A stretch of 64,000 nucleotides of DNA from Streptomyces sp. NBC_01549 (GCF_026339955.1 NZ_JAPEPW010000001.1:3684501-3748500), one strand, 5' to 3'. Positions 18,259 through 27,623 are shown, counted from the first letter of the stretch. Translations and numbers: made by a program. Notes: generated from the sequence alone by a model not told the origin.

Positions 18259-19014
18259 TCAGTGGACCACGGCGCGCGCCATGGAACCGTGGCGCGGTTG
18301 CATCGGAACACCGCGAGCGGGTTCCGGTGCGGACCTGACTCCGGCGGTGGCTGGACGGCCTGCCGGTGCCGGGTTGCGGCGTGGCTGTGCACCCACACCG
18401 TTCTGAACGTCCATGACCGCGTGGGCCACGAGGCCGCCCATGGGGTCATGCCTGATCAGGTCCCGTAGCCGGGAGCGGGACGAGCGTCCCTCGTTGCCCG
18501 GGTACAGGTGCTTGCCGAGACCGACCGCATGGGCCAGCGCGGCGAGCGCCGCGGTCCGCGGGTCCGGCGGTACGCCGGTGCGGATCGCGCTGTCCAGCCG
18601 GGACCTGATCTCCCGGCTGATCTCCGTGTCCGTCGCTTGGTAGCGAGTCGTCGGAAGCACCCCGCACATCTGGCCGGCGACGGCATGGACCATGCCGCAC
18701 CTCTCCAGATGCGAGAGGTAGGTCTGGCGCAGCCCCAGCCGGGGTCCGCCAATCCAGTTGACCGCGCGTACGGGTGCTCCGCGTCGGCGAAGCAGTTCCA
18801 ACGCACAGTCCAGTGTTGGATCTCCAGTCGGCCGTGGCTGCACCACGGCGATACGATCCCCGTCTGGGGCTATCCGTCCGGCCAGCGCCAGCTCTACTAG
18901 CTGTGCTCCGGCCAGACCGAGGTCGAGCGACTGCGGCTGTGCGGTGGTACCCGTGGTCGGGTCCAGCGCCAGCAGCAGAAGCTCTTCCGGAAGTGTTCTG
19001 CGGCTCCTGCCCAT
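18259..19014 (-). CDS. GPP34 (Golgi phosphoprotein 3-like) family protein
   Basis: A 251-aa protein with GGAGG 5 nt before its ATG. The start LPEELLLLALDPTTG, then GLAGAQLVELALAGRI, LLRRRGAPVRAVNWIGG, LRQTYLSHLERCGMV and AALAHAVGLGKHLYPG are the hallmarks of the GPP34 family. The eukaryotic member binds phosphatidylinositol-4-phosphate; the role in actinobacteria is not established, though many copies exist in Streptomyces. After about residue 200 the tail is Pro/Arg/Ala-rich and likely disordered. It stands alone. Confidence 0.9.
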   Translation of the reverse strand: MGRSRRTLPEELLLLALDPTTGTTAQPQSLDLGLAGAQLVELALAGRIAPDGDRIAVVQPRPTGDPTLDCALELLRRRGAPVRAVNWIGGPRLGLRQTYLSHLERCGMVHAVAGQMCGVLPTTRYQATDTEISREIRSRLDSAIRTGVPPDPRTAALAALAHAVGLGKHLYPGNEGRSSRSRLRDLIRHDPMGGLVAHAVMDVQNGVGAQPRRNPAPAGRPATAGVRSAPEPARGVPMQPRHGSMARAVVH

Positions 19015-19244
19015 CCATGCCTCCCCGCGTGGATGAATGACAGGGTGACCCCTCTCACATTGGTCTGTCGAGAGTGCCTGACCGGTTCGTGATGGAACCA
19101 GTAGGTATGTCGTTCTCGTCTACCGCAGGGGTTAAGCCCGCACACAGGACACTGGTGCATGGTTCGGACAGCGATGTCCGGGCGGCGGGGCAAGGGTTTT
19201 ACGGTTCGTTGGGCGCCCGGTGGGGGCGCACGGAGGAGGCATCG

Positions 19245-21842
19245 GTGGCGGGCGAGTCCCCCGACAGGTCGAAGCGGCACGAGTCGTCGGCGCCGTCGGC
19301 AGAAGCGACGCCGGGGACCCCGGCCGCGGTTCCGGGCCCGGGCCGGGCCGCCGCGTCGGCGGCATCGGCCGATCCCCGTCTGGCGGTGGCTCGCGAACGG
19401 GCCGCCACGGTGCGGGTGGATCAGGCGACGGCGGTGTTCTCGACGCGGGCGTTGGCGGAAGGTTCCGCCGGGTCCGGAGGGAAGGGCCCCGTGGAGGACG
19501 CGCGACTGCGCGAGGCGGTGGCCGCCTGGGTGTCAGGCGCGGACGAGAAGGCCCCTGAGGGGGAGTCCGGGGTTCCGGAAGGCTCCGAGGACCCGGAGGG
19601 CCCCAACAAGGGCTCCAAGGGCGCGGAGAAGGCCGGTACGGCGGCGGAGGGGGACGACGCCGGGGCGGAGACGGAGACGGAGGCCGACGCCGGGACCGAC
19701 GTTGAGGCCGGGGCCGAAGCGGGGGTCGAGGGCGAAGCTGACGAGGAGTCGGCTTCGGAGTCCGGCGCCAAGTCCGAGGCTGAGGCCAAGTCCGAGGCTG
19801 AGGCTGAGGCCGAAGTTGAGGCCCAGAGCGCGGCGGTGGGTGACGCCGACGCCGAATCGGAGACGGACGCGAAGGCCACGTCGGACGCCAAGTCCGAGAC
19901 GGAGTCCGAGACGGAGTCCGAGACGGAGTCCGAGACCAAGACCGGGACCGAGGACGCGAAGCCGGAGGCGAAGGACTCTCCGGAGGACGCGCCCGAGACG
20001 TCTGAGACCTCCGAAGACTCCGAAGGTTCTGAAGATTCCGCGACCCCCGAGGCCCCCTCGGACGTCGAGGACTCCGAGGACGCAGCGGCGCAGCAGGACG
20101 CTGATGACGACTCGCCGTCCGCCGACGACTCGCCGTCCGCTGATGACTCACCGTCAGCGAAGGACGCCCCGGACGTCGACGCCGCCGCCGAGCCCGTCGA
20201 CCATCCCACCGCCATCTTCAAGGCGCCGAAGCGCCCGGCGGTGGACCAGCCGACCACCATGCTCAAACTGGGCGGCGCCAAGCCGGCCACCGACAAGCCC
20301 GCGGACCGGTCGAAGGCGGATCAGCCCAAGGCGGACCAGCCCAAGGCGGACCGCTCGAAGCCCGAGGCCCCGTCCGAGCGCACCAGTAAGTTCGTGGCCC
20401 TCAAGCCTCTCGACGAACCCGTGTCGAGGCTGAAGCCGAAGACGACCGCGACCCCGCCCGTTCCCTCCGCTTCCTCCTCGCCCTCGGGGGTCGCCCCCGC
20501 CGACGCCACCGCCGCCCTCCCGCAGGTCGGCCCGGAGCGCACCACTCAGCAGCCGCTGCCGCCGAAGCCGCCGCTGGACCTGCTGGCCGAGCTGACGAAC
20601 ACGCCGCCGCCCCCGCAGACCCCGGTGCGGACACTCGCGCGCCGGGTGAAGATCTGGACGCCGCTGGCCCTGCTGCTCGCGGTCGTCTTTGCGGTCGCAC
20701 AGTCGCTGCGGCCGCTGCCGACCCCCACGCTCGACCTCACCGCCGAATCCAGCTACACCTTCGACGGCGGCGACGCCTCCATCCCGTGGCCGTCCTCCGG
20801 TCAGGGCGCGCTCGACGTCCAGGGCATCGGTTCGTTCGGCACGTCCGGCGCGCAGAAGGCGGCGCCGATCGCGAGCGTCGCCAAGGTGATGACGGCGTAC
20901 CTGATCCTGCGCGAGCACCCGATCAAGTCCGGTGACGGAGCGAAGATCAAGGTGGACCAGAAGGCCGAGGACCAGTCGGACGCCGGCGACGAGTCGACGG
21001 TCAACGTGCACGCGGGCGACACCATCACGCAGAAGGAGGCCCTGGAGGGTGTCCTGATCGCCTCGGCGAACAACGTGGCCCGCTTGCTGGCGCGCTGGGA
21101 CGCCGGTTCAGAGACGGCCTTCGTCGCCAAGATGAACGCCGCCGCCAAGGAACTCGGGATGGCGAACACGACGTACACCGACCCGTCCGGCCTGACGAAG
21201 ACGACCGTGAGCACGGCCGCGGACCAGGTGAAGCTGGCCAAGGCCGCGATGAAGGACGCTTCCTTCCGCGAGGTCGCCCGGATGATGGAGTACACCGACT
21301 ACAAGGGCACCAAGCACAGCAACTGGAACCACCTCGTCGGCTCCAACAACGTCATCGGCATCAAGACGGGCACCACCACCGCGGCCGGCGGCAACCTCGT
21401 CTTCGCGGCGACCAAGGAGGTCGGAGGCGAGGTGCGGACCATCGTCGGCGCGGTGATCAGCCAGGGCCCCGGCGGCTCCGACAACACCATCCTCGGCGGC
21501 GCCCTGGCCGCGGGCGACAAGCTGATCCGCGCCGCGCAGGCTTCGCTGAAGTCCGCGACGATCCTGAAGAAGGGCGATGTCGTCGGTTACGTCGACGACG
21601 GGCTCGGCGGCCGTACGCCGGTCGTGATCACCAAGGACGTCACGGCGGTCGGCTGGGCCGGGCTCAAGGTCAAGCTGTCCTTCGTCTCCTCGGAGGTGCC
21701 GCACTCCGCGAAGGCCGGCACCAAGGTGGGCACGCTCACCGTGGGCGACGGCGGCAGCAGCGGCGCCGTGCAGGTTCCCGTCGAGCTCCAGAAGGACCTC
21801 GTCGAGCCGGGCTTCGGCGCCAAGCTGACCCGCGTGAGCTGA
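19245..21842 (+). CDS. D-alanyl-D-alanine carboxypeptidase with long acidic cytoplasmic region
   Basis: I chose the GTG at 19245 because GGAGGAGG lies 5 nt upstream; the open frame extends to 19074 without a good site. About residues 1-460 are low-complexity and acidic (runs of Glu/Ser/Thr/Asp, Lys/Pro/Ala later), followed by one transmembrane helix (WTPLALLLAVVFAVAQ, about residues 470-486). The outer part is an S11 peptidase: nucleophile motif S544-V-A-K547, S607-A-N, and K707-T-G. It trims the terminal D-Ala of peptidoglycan stem peptides. Usual family length is 400-450 aa, so the 460-residue cytoplasmic extension is exceptional and may link cell-wall trimming to an internal signal. A strong hairpin at 21902 ends the transcript. 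Confidence 0.9.
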   Translation: MAGESPDRSKRHESSAPSAEATPGTPAAVPGPGRAAASAASADPRLAVARERAATVRVDQATAVFSTRALAEGSAGSGGKGPVEDARLREAVAAWVSGADEKAPEGESGVPEGSEDPEGPNKGSKGAEKAGTAAEGDDAGAETETEADAGTDVEAGAEAGVEGEADEESASESGAKSEAEAKSEAEAEAEVEAQSAAVGDADAESETDAKATSDAKSETESETESETESETKTGTEDAKPEAKDSPEDAPETSETSEDSEGSEDSATPEAPSDVEDSEDAAAQQDADDDSPSADDSPSADDSPSAKDAPDVDAAAEPVDHPTAIFKAPKRPAVDQPTTMLKLGGAKPATDKPADRSKADQPKADQPKADRSKPEAPSERTSKFVALKPLDEPVSRLKPKTTATPPVPSASSSPSGVAPADATAALPQVGPERTTQQPLPPKPPLDLLAELTNTPPPPQTPVRTLARRVKIWTPLALLLAVVFAVAQSLRPLPTPTLDLTAESSYTFDGGDASIPWPSSGQGALDVQGIGSFGTSGAQKAAPIASVAKVMTAYLILREHPIKSGDGAKIKVDQKAEDQSDAGDESTVNVHAGDTITQKEALEGVLIASANNVARLLARWDAGSETAFVAKMNAAAKELGMANTTYTDPSGLTKTTVSTAADQVKLAKAAMKDASFREVARMMEYTDYKGTKHSNWNHLVGSNNVIGIKTGTTTAAGGNLVFAATKEVGGEVRTIVGAVISQGPGGSDNTILGGALAAGDKLIRAAQASLKSATILKKGDVVGYVDDGLGGRTPVVITKDVTAVGWAGLKVKLSFVSSEVPHSAKAGTKVGTLTVGDGGSSGAVQVPVELQKDLVEPGFGAKLTRVS
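19893..19938 (+). repeat. 12-bp tandem repeat inside the acidic region
   Basis: TCCGAGACGGAG occurs three times in a row with a partial fourth, coding Ser-Glu-Thr-Glu units. In-frame repeat number may vary between strains. Confidence 0.85.
20313..20357 (+). repeat. 15-bp tandem repeat inside the Lys/Pro region
   Basis: Three units of AAGGCGGACCAGCCC with small changes code Lys-Ala-Asp-Gln-Pro. An 18-bp triplicate (Asp-Asp-Ser-Pro-Ser-Ala) also occurs near 20106-20160. Confidence 0.75.
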
Positions 21843-21901
21843 GCGGACGTACGCAGGGGGGTACGGGCGTACGGGGACGGGTACGGGCGTACGAGTGGGG
21901 G

Positions 21902-21943
21902 GCGCTTCCGGCAGGGGGCGTATCCCCCGTACGCCGGAAGTGC
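21902..21943 (+). terminator. Hairpin terminator after the D,D-carboxypeptidase gene
   Basis: GCGCTTCCGGC pairs with GCCGGAAGTGC around an inner GGGGG/CCCCC stem, 60 nt after the stop codon. Confidence 0.65.
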
Positions 21944-22140
21944 CCCGAACGTCATGTGAACGCGCCGTGAGCCCGCCGTGAGCCCGCGGTGAGCGCGGCG
22001 CGAACGCACCCGCACCCCGTCGGGGCGCCCCGCCCGGGAGCTCCCTGGCGGGGTGCGTGCTAGCGTCGCGAGATCCGGGCAGGTTTGCGGGCCGCGGGTC
22101 CCGGGCCGGACACGAGAAAACGGGACACGGGAGCCTTGCA

Positions 22141-24069
22141 GTGGCGACAGCGGAGCCGACACACGCCGACGACGCCGATCCTGGACCACGTCCTGGACCG
22201 GAGCACGGAGCGGGCTCGCGAATACGGCAGCCCGCACGCGCCACCGCCGTCTCCACGAATGACGTCCCCACGAATGACCGCCCTACGGATGACGCTCCGC
22301 CGGAGTCCATGCCGCCCGGGTCCACGACGCCCGAGTCCGTGCCGCAGGACCGACGCACCCGCCTCAAGGCCTTCGCCCGCCGGCACCCCGTCGCCTCCGT
22401 CACCGTCCTGGCCGGCCTCCTGCACGTCATCTGGTTCTTCACTTTCGCGAACAGTGGCGGAGACCTCGCCGCGCAGGACGCGTGGGCGGAGTTCGTCGGA
22501 CGGCACCCGGACTCGGCGTACAACCTCGCCTGGTACGGCGGTATGCACCCGGTGTCGTACAGCGTGGTGTCGCCGTATCTGATGTCGGTCCTCGGCGTCC
22601 GTACGACGCTGATGATCGCCGGGACGATCTCGGCGGGCCTGCTGATGATGATCCTCATCCGCAGCCGGGCGATACGGAAGCCGCTCGCGCCCGCCCTCGC
22701 GGGTGTCTTCGCGCTCGTCTGCAACGCGATATCGGGGCGAGTCACCTACGGCCTCGGCATGGTTTTCGGGCTCGCCGCGGCGGCCGTGGTCTTCTGCTGG
22801 CCGTACCGCTGGCGCTACAAGCGCTGGGCGAAGGCCCTGTGCGCGGCGCCGCTCGCCGCGCTGGCGACCGCCGCGTCGCCGGTGGCGGGACTGTTCGTGG
22901 GCCTGGTCGCGGCCGCCCTGTTCCTCCAGAAGCGCCGGCCCGGCGCGTACGCGCTCGGCATCGCGCCGACGATCGTCGTCGCGGTCTCGGCATGGCTGTT
23001 CCCCTTCTCCGGCACCCAGCCGATGTCCTTCGGCTCGGCCTCGCTGCCGCTGCTCTACGCCGGGCTGGTCTTCGCACTCGTCCCCAAGGAGTGGAAGACG
23101 GTACGGATCACGGCGGCGGTGTACGGCCTCGCCGTGCTCCTCGTGTGGCTGATCAGTTCCCAGATCGGCTCGAACATCTCCCGCCTGGCGATGCTGTTCG
23201 CGGGCGCCGTGCTGCTCGCCGCGCTCCCCTTCACCGTGCCGAAGTCACGCAAGTGGTACGTGACTGTCCTCGCCTTCGCCGGATTCGTCGGGTGGATCGG
23301 CTTCAAGTCGGTCGACGACATCTTGCACACGACACCGGCGGCGTCCTGGGCCCGCGAGCTCGCTCCGCTGGTCAACCAGCTCCAGGTGGTCGGTGCCGAG
23401 AAGGGCCGCGTGGAGGTGGTCCCCGCGCGCTCCCACCGCGAGGCGTCCGCGCTCGCGCCGTACGTGAACCTCGCCCGAGGCTGGAACCGCCAGGCCGACA
23501 TGGAGCGCAATCCGCTCTTCTACGACGACACCCTCAACTCCGCGAACTACCACGAGTGGCTTCAGCGCTGGGCCGTCCACTACGTGGTGCTGCCCAAGGG
23601 CGAACCGGACGGGGACGGCGGCCAACGTGAACGCCAGCTGGTCCAGCGCGGTATGCCCTACCTCCGTCAGATCTGGGGCGACGCGAACTGGCAGCTCTTC
23701 TCGGTCACGGACCCCACGCCGCTGGCCGATCCGCCGGCGGTCGTCGACCGGGCGGAGCAGGGCGAACTGACCATCGAGGTGAAGAAGGCGGGCCGCGTCC
23801 TCATCCGCATCCCGTACTCCCCGTGGCTCGGGCTCGTCGACGCCAAGGGCAAGAGCGTGAAGCCGCCGCAGGAGACAAAGGAGTCCAAGCACCGTGAGGA
23901 GGGCACGCCGAAGACGTACGAGAACCTCAACGGCTGCCTCATGGAAACCGCGGAGAACGCCTCCGGCGACAAGTGGACGGAACTCCTGGCCCCGGCGCCC
24001 GGCACGTACCGCCTGGCGGCCCCGTACCAGCTCCCCAGGGGAACCCCGTGCCCCGAGGAACTACGGTGA
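22141..24069 (+). CDS. Large integral membrane protein with extracytoplasmic C-terminal domain
   Basis: The GTG at 22141 follows GGGAG; an open frame upstream lacks a ribosome site. The 642-aa protein has a disordered N-terminus of about 70 residues. Then come about ten to twelve hydrophobic helices, beginning VASVTVLAGLLHVIWFFTF. The last roughly 240 residues are soluble, probably outside, with Trp/Tyr-rich segments and a late Cys pair. The NSGGDLAAQDAW motif after the first helix and the overall layout resemble GT-C-like polytopic proteins, although databases often name such proteins MFS transporter. Substrate and reaction are unknown. It follows the carboxypeptidase on the same strand, suggesting an envelope role. 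Confidence 0.8.
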   Translation: MATAEPTHADDADPGPRPGPEHGAGSRIRQPARATAVSTNDVPTNDRPTDDAPPESMPPGSTTPESVPQDRRTRLKAFARRHPVASVTVLAGLLHVIWFFTFANSGGDLAAQDAWAEFVGRHPDSAYNLAWYGGMHPVSYSVVSPYLMSVLGVRTTLMIAGTISAGLLMMILIRSRAIRKPLAPALAGVFALVCNAISGRVTYGLGMVFGLAAAAVVFCWPYRWRYKRWAKALCAAPLAALATAASPVAGLFVGLVAAALFLQKRRPGAYALGIAPTIVVAVSAWLFPFSGTQPMSFGSASLPLLYAGLVFALVPKEWKTVRITAAVYGLAVLLVWLISSQIGSNISRLAMLFAGAVLLAALPFTVPKSRKWYVTVLAFAGFVGWIGFKSVDDILHTTPAASWARELAPLVNQLQVVGAEKGRVEVVPARSHREASALAPYVNLARGWNRQADMERNPLFYDDTLNSANYHEWLQRWAVHYVVLPKGEPDGDGGQRERQLVQRGMPYLRQIWGDANWQLFSVTDPTPLADPPAVVDRAEQGELTIEVKKAGRVLIRIPYSPWLGLVDAKGKSVKPPQETKESKHREEGTPKTYENLNGCLMETAENASGDKWTELLAPAPGTYRLAAPYQLPRGTPCPEELR

Positions 24070-24094
24070 CCTGAACCGGACGCTGGGCGCATCT

Positions 24095-24163
24095 TTCAGC
24101 CCGTCCGGCGTTTGAGGACGAGGCCGTTCAGGCCGATCGGGGGTTTGGGGGCGGAGCCCCCAA
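24095..24163. repeat. Streptomyces intergenic repeat-like sequence with terminator hairpin
   Basis: TTCAGCCCGTCCGGCGTTTG followed by AGGACGAGGCCGTTCAGGCCG and a TTGGGGGC-GGA-GCCCCCAA hairpin is a sequence I recognise as widely repeated between Streptomyces genes. It lies between two convergent genes and likely ends transcription from both sides. Confidence 0.6.
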
Positions 24164-24223
24164 GTGGGGATGGGACGGGTAGGGGCGGCGGGGGCGAGAA
24201 ACCCCCGGTGCCCGCCCCGCCGC

Positions 24224-25072
24224 TCACTTCACCGGAAACGCCACGTCACACACCGCGTCCTCCGGCCCCGCCGCGTCCCAGTCCGCGAAGTACACCTCCC
24301 GACAGGGACCGTCGTACGACAGCCCCCGCTCCGCGATCCACGCCTCGACCGCCTCGAACGCGGCCACGATCTGCGGATGGGCGACCTGCGCCTTGGTGAT
24401 CCGTGCGTAGGCGAGCCGTCGCGCAGGCTCCACCCGAACCCCGATCCCCGACACCCGCCCCCGCTTCTCGGCCCACGCCCGCGCGGCCGCCTCGTCGGCG
24501 ACCGGCACGCACGACTCGGCGGGCCCGTCACTCTCCATGCTGACCTCGGAGTAGTAGACGACGAAGGGGGCGCCGGTCGTCCCGCCGCACTCCCGTGCCC
24601 CGTCCTCCAGTCGCCCCAGCGAGGCCGGAATCCAGACCGGCAGCTCGTCCGCCAGCGTGTGCCGCTTCTCCGTCAGCACCACTCGCTCCGGCACATCCAC
24701 CGTCTCGACCACGAACTTCCCGTACATGTCGGTACTCCTCCCGGACAGCCTTCCACGGAGGTATTCGGCGAGCGTCCGCTGCGAAGCGAACCGGGCCTCG
24801 GCATCCGCCCAGTACGTGGCGAGGAGCGCCGCACCCTGCGCCGCCTCGACCTCCACCACCTCGGCGATCCGCGCGAGCGGCATGTCGAGCTGCCGCAGAA
24901 GCGCGACCAGGCGGGCGCGCTCGACCTGGTCGGCGCGGTAGTAGCGGTATCCGCTGACCTCGTCGACGTGGGCCGGAGCGAGCAGTCCGAGCCGGTCGTA
25001 CAGCCGAAGCGCCTTCGGCGAGAGCCGCGCGCGGGCGGCGAACGCGCCGATCGTGAGCAGTTCCTGATGCAC
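24224..25072 (-). CDS. MerR family regulator with GyrI-like effector domain
   Basis: The GTG at 25072 has GGAGG 8 nt upstream. The N-terminal MerR helix-turn-helix is LTIGAFAARARLSPKALRLYD, followed by VSGYRYYRADQVERARL and a helical linker. The C-terminal half resembles GyrI/BmrR small-molecule-binding domains (FVVETVDVPERVVL, VYYSEVSM, LSYDGPCREVYFADWD). Such regulators sense multidrug-like ligands and switch on efflux genes by realigning a long-spacer promoter. About 282 aa, normal for the family. No efflux gene is adjacent; the glutathione peroxidase gene 80 nt upstream runs the same way. Confidence 0.9.
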   Translation of the reverse strand: MHQELLTIGAFAARARLSPKALRLYDRLGLLAPAHVDEVSGYRYYRADQVERARLVALLRQLDMPLARIAEVVEVEAAQGAALLATYWADAEARFASQRTLAEYLRGRLSGRSTDMYGKFVVETVDVPERVVLTEKRHTLADELPVWIPASLGRLEDGARECGGTTGAPFVVYYSEVSMESDGPAESCVPVADEAAARAWAEKRGRVSGIGVRVEPARRLAYARITKAQVAHPQIVAAFEAVEAWIAERGLSYDGPCREVYFADWDAAGPEDAVCDVAFPVK

Positions 25073-25152
25073 GAGCCCATCCTCCGTCACCGGGCGCCTT
25101 CGGCCCGGTGACAAGGACGCTGCTCCCTGCCCCTGGGGCAAGGTCAAACGGT

Positions 25153-25662
25153 TCAGGCGGCCAGGTGCTTCTCCACCGCCGCCACGACCTCCGTCGACTC
25201 CGGCTCGGTCTGCGGCGAGAACCGCGCCACCACGTCTCCGCCCGGCCCGATCAGGAACTTCTCGAAGTTCCAGCGGATGTCACCGCTGTGGCCCTCGCCG
25301 TCGGCGGTGTCCACCAGCCGCTCGTACAGCTCGTGCCGCGCGTCCCCGTTGACCTCGACCTTCTCGGTCATCGGGAAGGTGACGCCATAGGTCGCGGAGC
25401 AGAACTCGGCGATCTCCTCGGAGGTGCCGGGCTCCTGCCCCATGAACTGGTTGCAGGGCACACCGAGCACGGTGAAGCCCTGCCCGGCGTACCGCTCGTG
25501 CAGCCGCTCCAGCCCCGCGTACTGCGGGGTCAGCCCGCACTTGGAGGCCACGTTCACGATGAGCACGGTCTTGCCGCGGTACTGCCCGAGGTCCGCGGAC
25601 CCACCCTGAAGGGAATCGATCTGGACGTCGAGTACGGAACTGTTTGAACTGTCGGTAGTCAT
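25153..25662 (-). CDS. Glutathione peroxidase family protein
   Basis: A 169-aa thiol peroxidase of the usual length. It has the three family motifs: NVASKCGLTPQY with peroxidatic Cys42, GVPCNQFMGQEP with the Gln, and IRWNFEKFLI with the Trp-Asn pair. Bacterial Cys-type members usually take electrons from thioredoxin rather than glutathione, and Streptomyces lack glutathione. The role is detoxification of hydrogen peroxide and organic hydroperoxides in the cytoplasm. GGAG lies 12 nt before the ATG, a weak site. It is divergent from the SMP-30 gene. Confidence 0.95.
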   Translation of the reverse strand: MTTDSSNSSVLDVQIDSLQGGSADLGQYRGKTVLIVNVASKCGLTPQYAGLERLHERYAGQGFTVLGVPCNQFMGQEPGTSEEIAEFCSATYGVTFPMTEKVEVNGDARHELYERLVDTADGEGHSGDIRWNFEKFLIGPGGDVVARFSPQTEPESTEVVAAVEKHLAA

Positions 25663-25740
25663 AAACGGATGCTAACTCCGCTTGATGTCGCCCCGGCCGC
25701 CGCCCGGCCGGTTCCCGGTGTGCTCGGTAAGGTCGCGAAC

Positions 25741-26661
25741 GTGACCACAGCGAACACGATCAAGGGCATCTACGAGGTACTCGACGACCGCTTCGTCACC
25801 GGCCGCTGCACGAACGGCGACGGCAGGCTGGAGATCCTGCACGACGGCTGCCGCTGGGCCGAGGGCCCGCTGTACGTGCCCGCCTGGCGCCAGCTGATCT
25901 GGAGCGACATCCCCAACGACCGCATGCTGCGCTGGGACGAGCCCACCGGGACGGTCGGCGTCCTGCGCACCCCCGCGGGCTACGGCAACGGCAACACCCT
26001 GGACCGAGAGGGCCGCCTGGTCAGCTGCGAGCAGGGCAACCGCCGGGTGACCCGGACAGAGCACGACGGGTCGGTCACCGTCCTCGCCGACCGCTACGAC
26101 GGCAAGCGGCTCAACAGCCCGAACGACGCGGTCGTACGGTCGGACGGTTCGGTCTGGTTCTCCGACCCGGACTTCGGGATCCTGAGCGACTACGAGGGTC
26201 ACCGGGCCGAGTCCGAGATCGGCGCGTGTCACGTCTACCGCCTCGACCCGGGCACGGGCGAGGTACGGCTCGCCGCGGACGGCTTCGACGGGCCGAACGG
26301 AGTCGTCTTCTCGCCCGACGAACGGCAGCTGTACGTCTCCGACTCCCGCGCCGCCCGCATCCGCGTCTTCGACGTCCGCGACGACGGCACCCTCACGGAC
26401 GGGCGAACCTTCGCGGAGGCGGAGAAGGGTGTCCACTTCGACAACATCCGCTTCGACGACGAGGGCCGGCTGTGGGCGGCCGCCCTCGACGACGGGGTCC
26501 ACTGCTACGACCCCGACGGCACCCTCATCGGCCGGCTCCTGATCCCCGAGCGGGTCTCCAACATCACCTTCGGCGGCCCCAGGAACAACCGCCTCTTCAT
26601 CACGGCGTCCACGTCCCTCTACTCGCTGATGATGTCGGTGACCGGCGCGCCCCGCATCTAA
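25741..26661 (+). CDS. SMP-30/gluconolactonase family protein
   Basis: Starting from the GTG at 25741 the protein has 306 aa, the normal length. It is a six-bladed propeller of the SMP-30/gluconolactonase family. Key segments are GCRWAEGPLYVP with the metal-binding Glu, GNGNTLDREGRL, LNSPNDAVVRSDGSVWFSDPDFG, and GFDGPNGVVFSPDERQLYVSD. These carry the Glu, Asn and Asp metal ligands. It likely hydrolyses a sugar lactone; the substrate is uncertain. It is divergent from the glutathione peroxidase gene and overlaps the convergent HTH gene by 4 nt. Confidence 0.92.
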   Translation: MTTANTIKGIYEVLDDRFVTGRCTNGDGRLEILHDGCRWAEGPLYVPAWRQLIWSDIPNDRMLRWDEPTGTVGVLRTPAGYGNGNTLDREGRLVSCEQGNRRVTRTEHDGSVTVLADRYDGKRLNSPNDAVVRSDGSVWFSDPDFGILSDYEGHRAESEIGACHVYRLDPGTGEVRLAADGFDGPNGVVFSPDERQLYVSDSRAARIRVFDVRDDGTLTDGRTFAEAEKGVHFDNIRFDDEGRLWAAALDDGVHCYDPDGTLIGRLLIPERVSNITFGGPRNNRLFITASTSLYSLMMSVTGAPRI

Positions 26662-27623
26662 CCTTCCTGAGCCTTCACGAGTACCTCCCCGGCGGGCGTG
26701 CGGGAGTACAGCACCGACCGCCCGGCCCGCCCCCTCCGTACCAGCCGGGCGTCCAGCAGCACCTTCAGATGGCGTCCGACCGAGCCGAGACCCTGCCCGG
26801 TCACGGCCACCAACTGGGTCGTGCTCATGGGGGAGTCGAGGAGGACGAGGACCCCGGCGCGGGCGGGGCCGAGCAGTGCGCCCAGGCTTTCCGGCACGAG
26901 GTCGGGACCCGTGGCGGCGAGCGCGCCCGAGCAGGGGAAGACGACCGCGTACCGGTCCGGCTCCTCCCACGACACCCAGCCGTGGTTGCGAGGTGTGACC
27001 GGTACGAACACCAGCTCGGCGCCGGAGATCTCGCGCGGCGGGTACTCGTGGAGATTGACCTGCAGCCGGTTGTCGCCGAGCCAGCGGGTGCCCGGTCGCA
27101 GCGCGTCGAGGGCCGCCGCCCAGCCGCCCTGGCTCAACTGCGCGGTCCGAGCGACGACATCGGCCTCCAGGACGCGCCGCCGCCGGTTCCAGTAGGGGCG
27201 TACGGCCTCGGTCCAGACGTGGGTGAGCAGGTCGGCTGCGCGCTCCGGGAGGTCGTCGCGGCGCAGGGCGGCGGGCAGCGGCCCTGCCAGGGAGACGGTG
27301 AGGTGGGCCCGGGCGTCCGCGCCCGACGCCTCCCGTACCCGCGCGACCTCCTCCTCGAAGTCGGCCTCGCCGCGCGGCGGCGGCGTCAGGAAGTCGGCGA
27401 TCCAGTTCCGTCCGAGTCCGGACCGCATGAGCAGCGAGGTGACGGGGTCACCGGCCAACCGCCTTCTGTACCCGGGCAGATGGGCGTCGAGCCACGCCCG
27501 CTCCCCGGGGTGCGCGGCCGTCCCCGCGTGCAACAGCTTGACGCCGGCGAAGGTCTCGGCGAGTGGTGAGAGCACGAAACGGGTGCGGGCGAGAGTGTCG
27601 GCGTTGATCTGCCACCAGCCCAT
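26658..27623 (-). CDS. ArsR-like winged-helix regulator with N-terminal DUF5937-type domain
   Basis: The ATG at 27623 has GGGAGG 6 nt upstream, although the frame stays open much further. The 321-aa protein has a long N-terminal helical domain (WWQINADTLARTRFVLSPLAET) and a C-terminal winged helix: MSTTQLVAVTGQGLGSVGRHLKVLLDARLVRRGRAGRSVLYSRT at about residues 265-310. This two-part form is common in actinobacteria and annotated as ArsR-like or DUF5937. It is divergent from an MFS transporter 102 nt away, which it probably represses. The ligand is unknown. Confidence 0.88.
   Translation of the reverse strand: MGWWQINADTLARTRFVLSPLAETFAGVKLLHAGTAAHPGERAWLDAHLPGYRRRLAGDPVTSLLMRSGLGRNWIADFLTPPPRGEADFEEEVARVREASGADARAHLTVSLAGPLPAALRRDDLPERAADLLTHVWTEAVRPYWNRRRRVLEADVVARTAQLSQGGWAAALDALRPGTRWLGDNRLQVNLHEYPPREISGAELVFVPVTPRNHGWVSWEEPDRYAVVFPCSGALAATGPDLVPESLGALLGPARAGVLVLLDSPMSTTQLVAVTGQGLGSVGRHLKVLLDARLVRRGRAGRSVLYSRTPAGEVLVKAQEG

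Noticed and set aside
19421..20296. Minus-strand Ser/Ala-rich frame opposite the acidic region
   Set aside because: It is the mirror of the Glu/Ser/Asp repeats of the carboxypeptidase and has no ribosome site or family.
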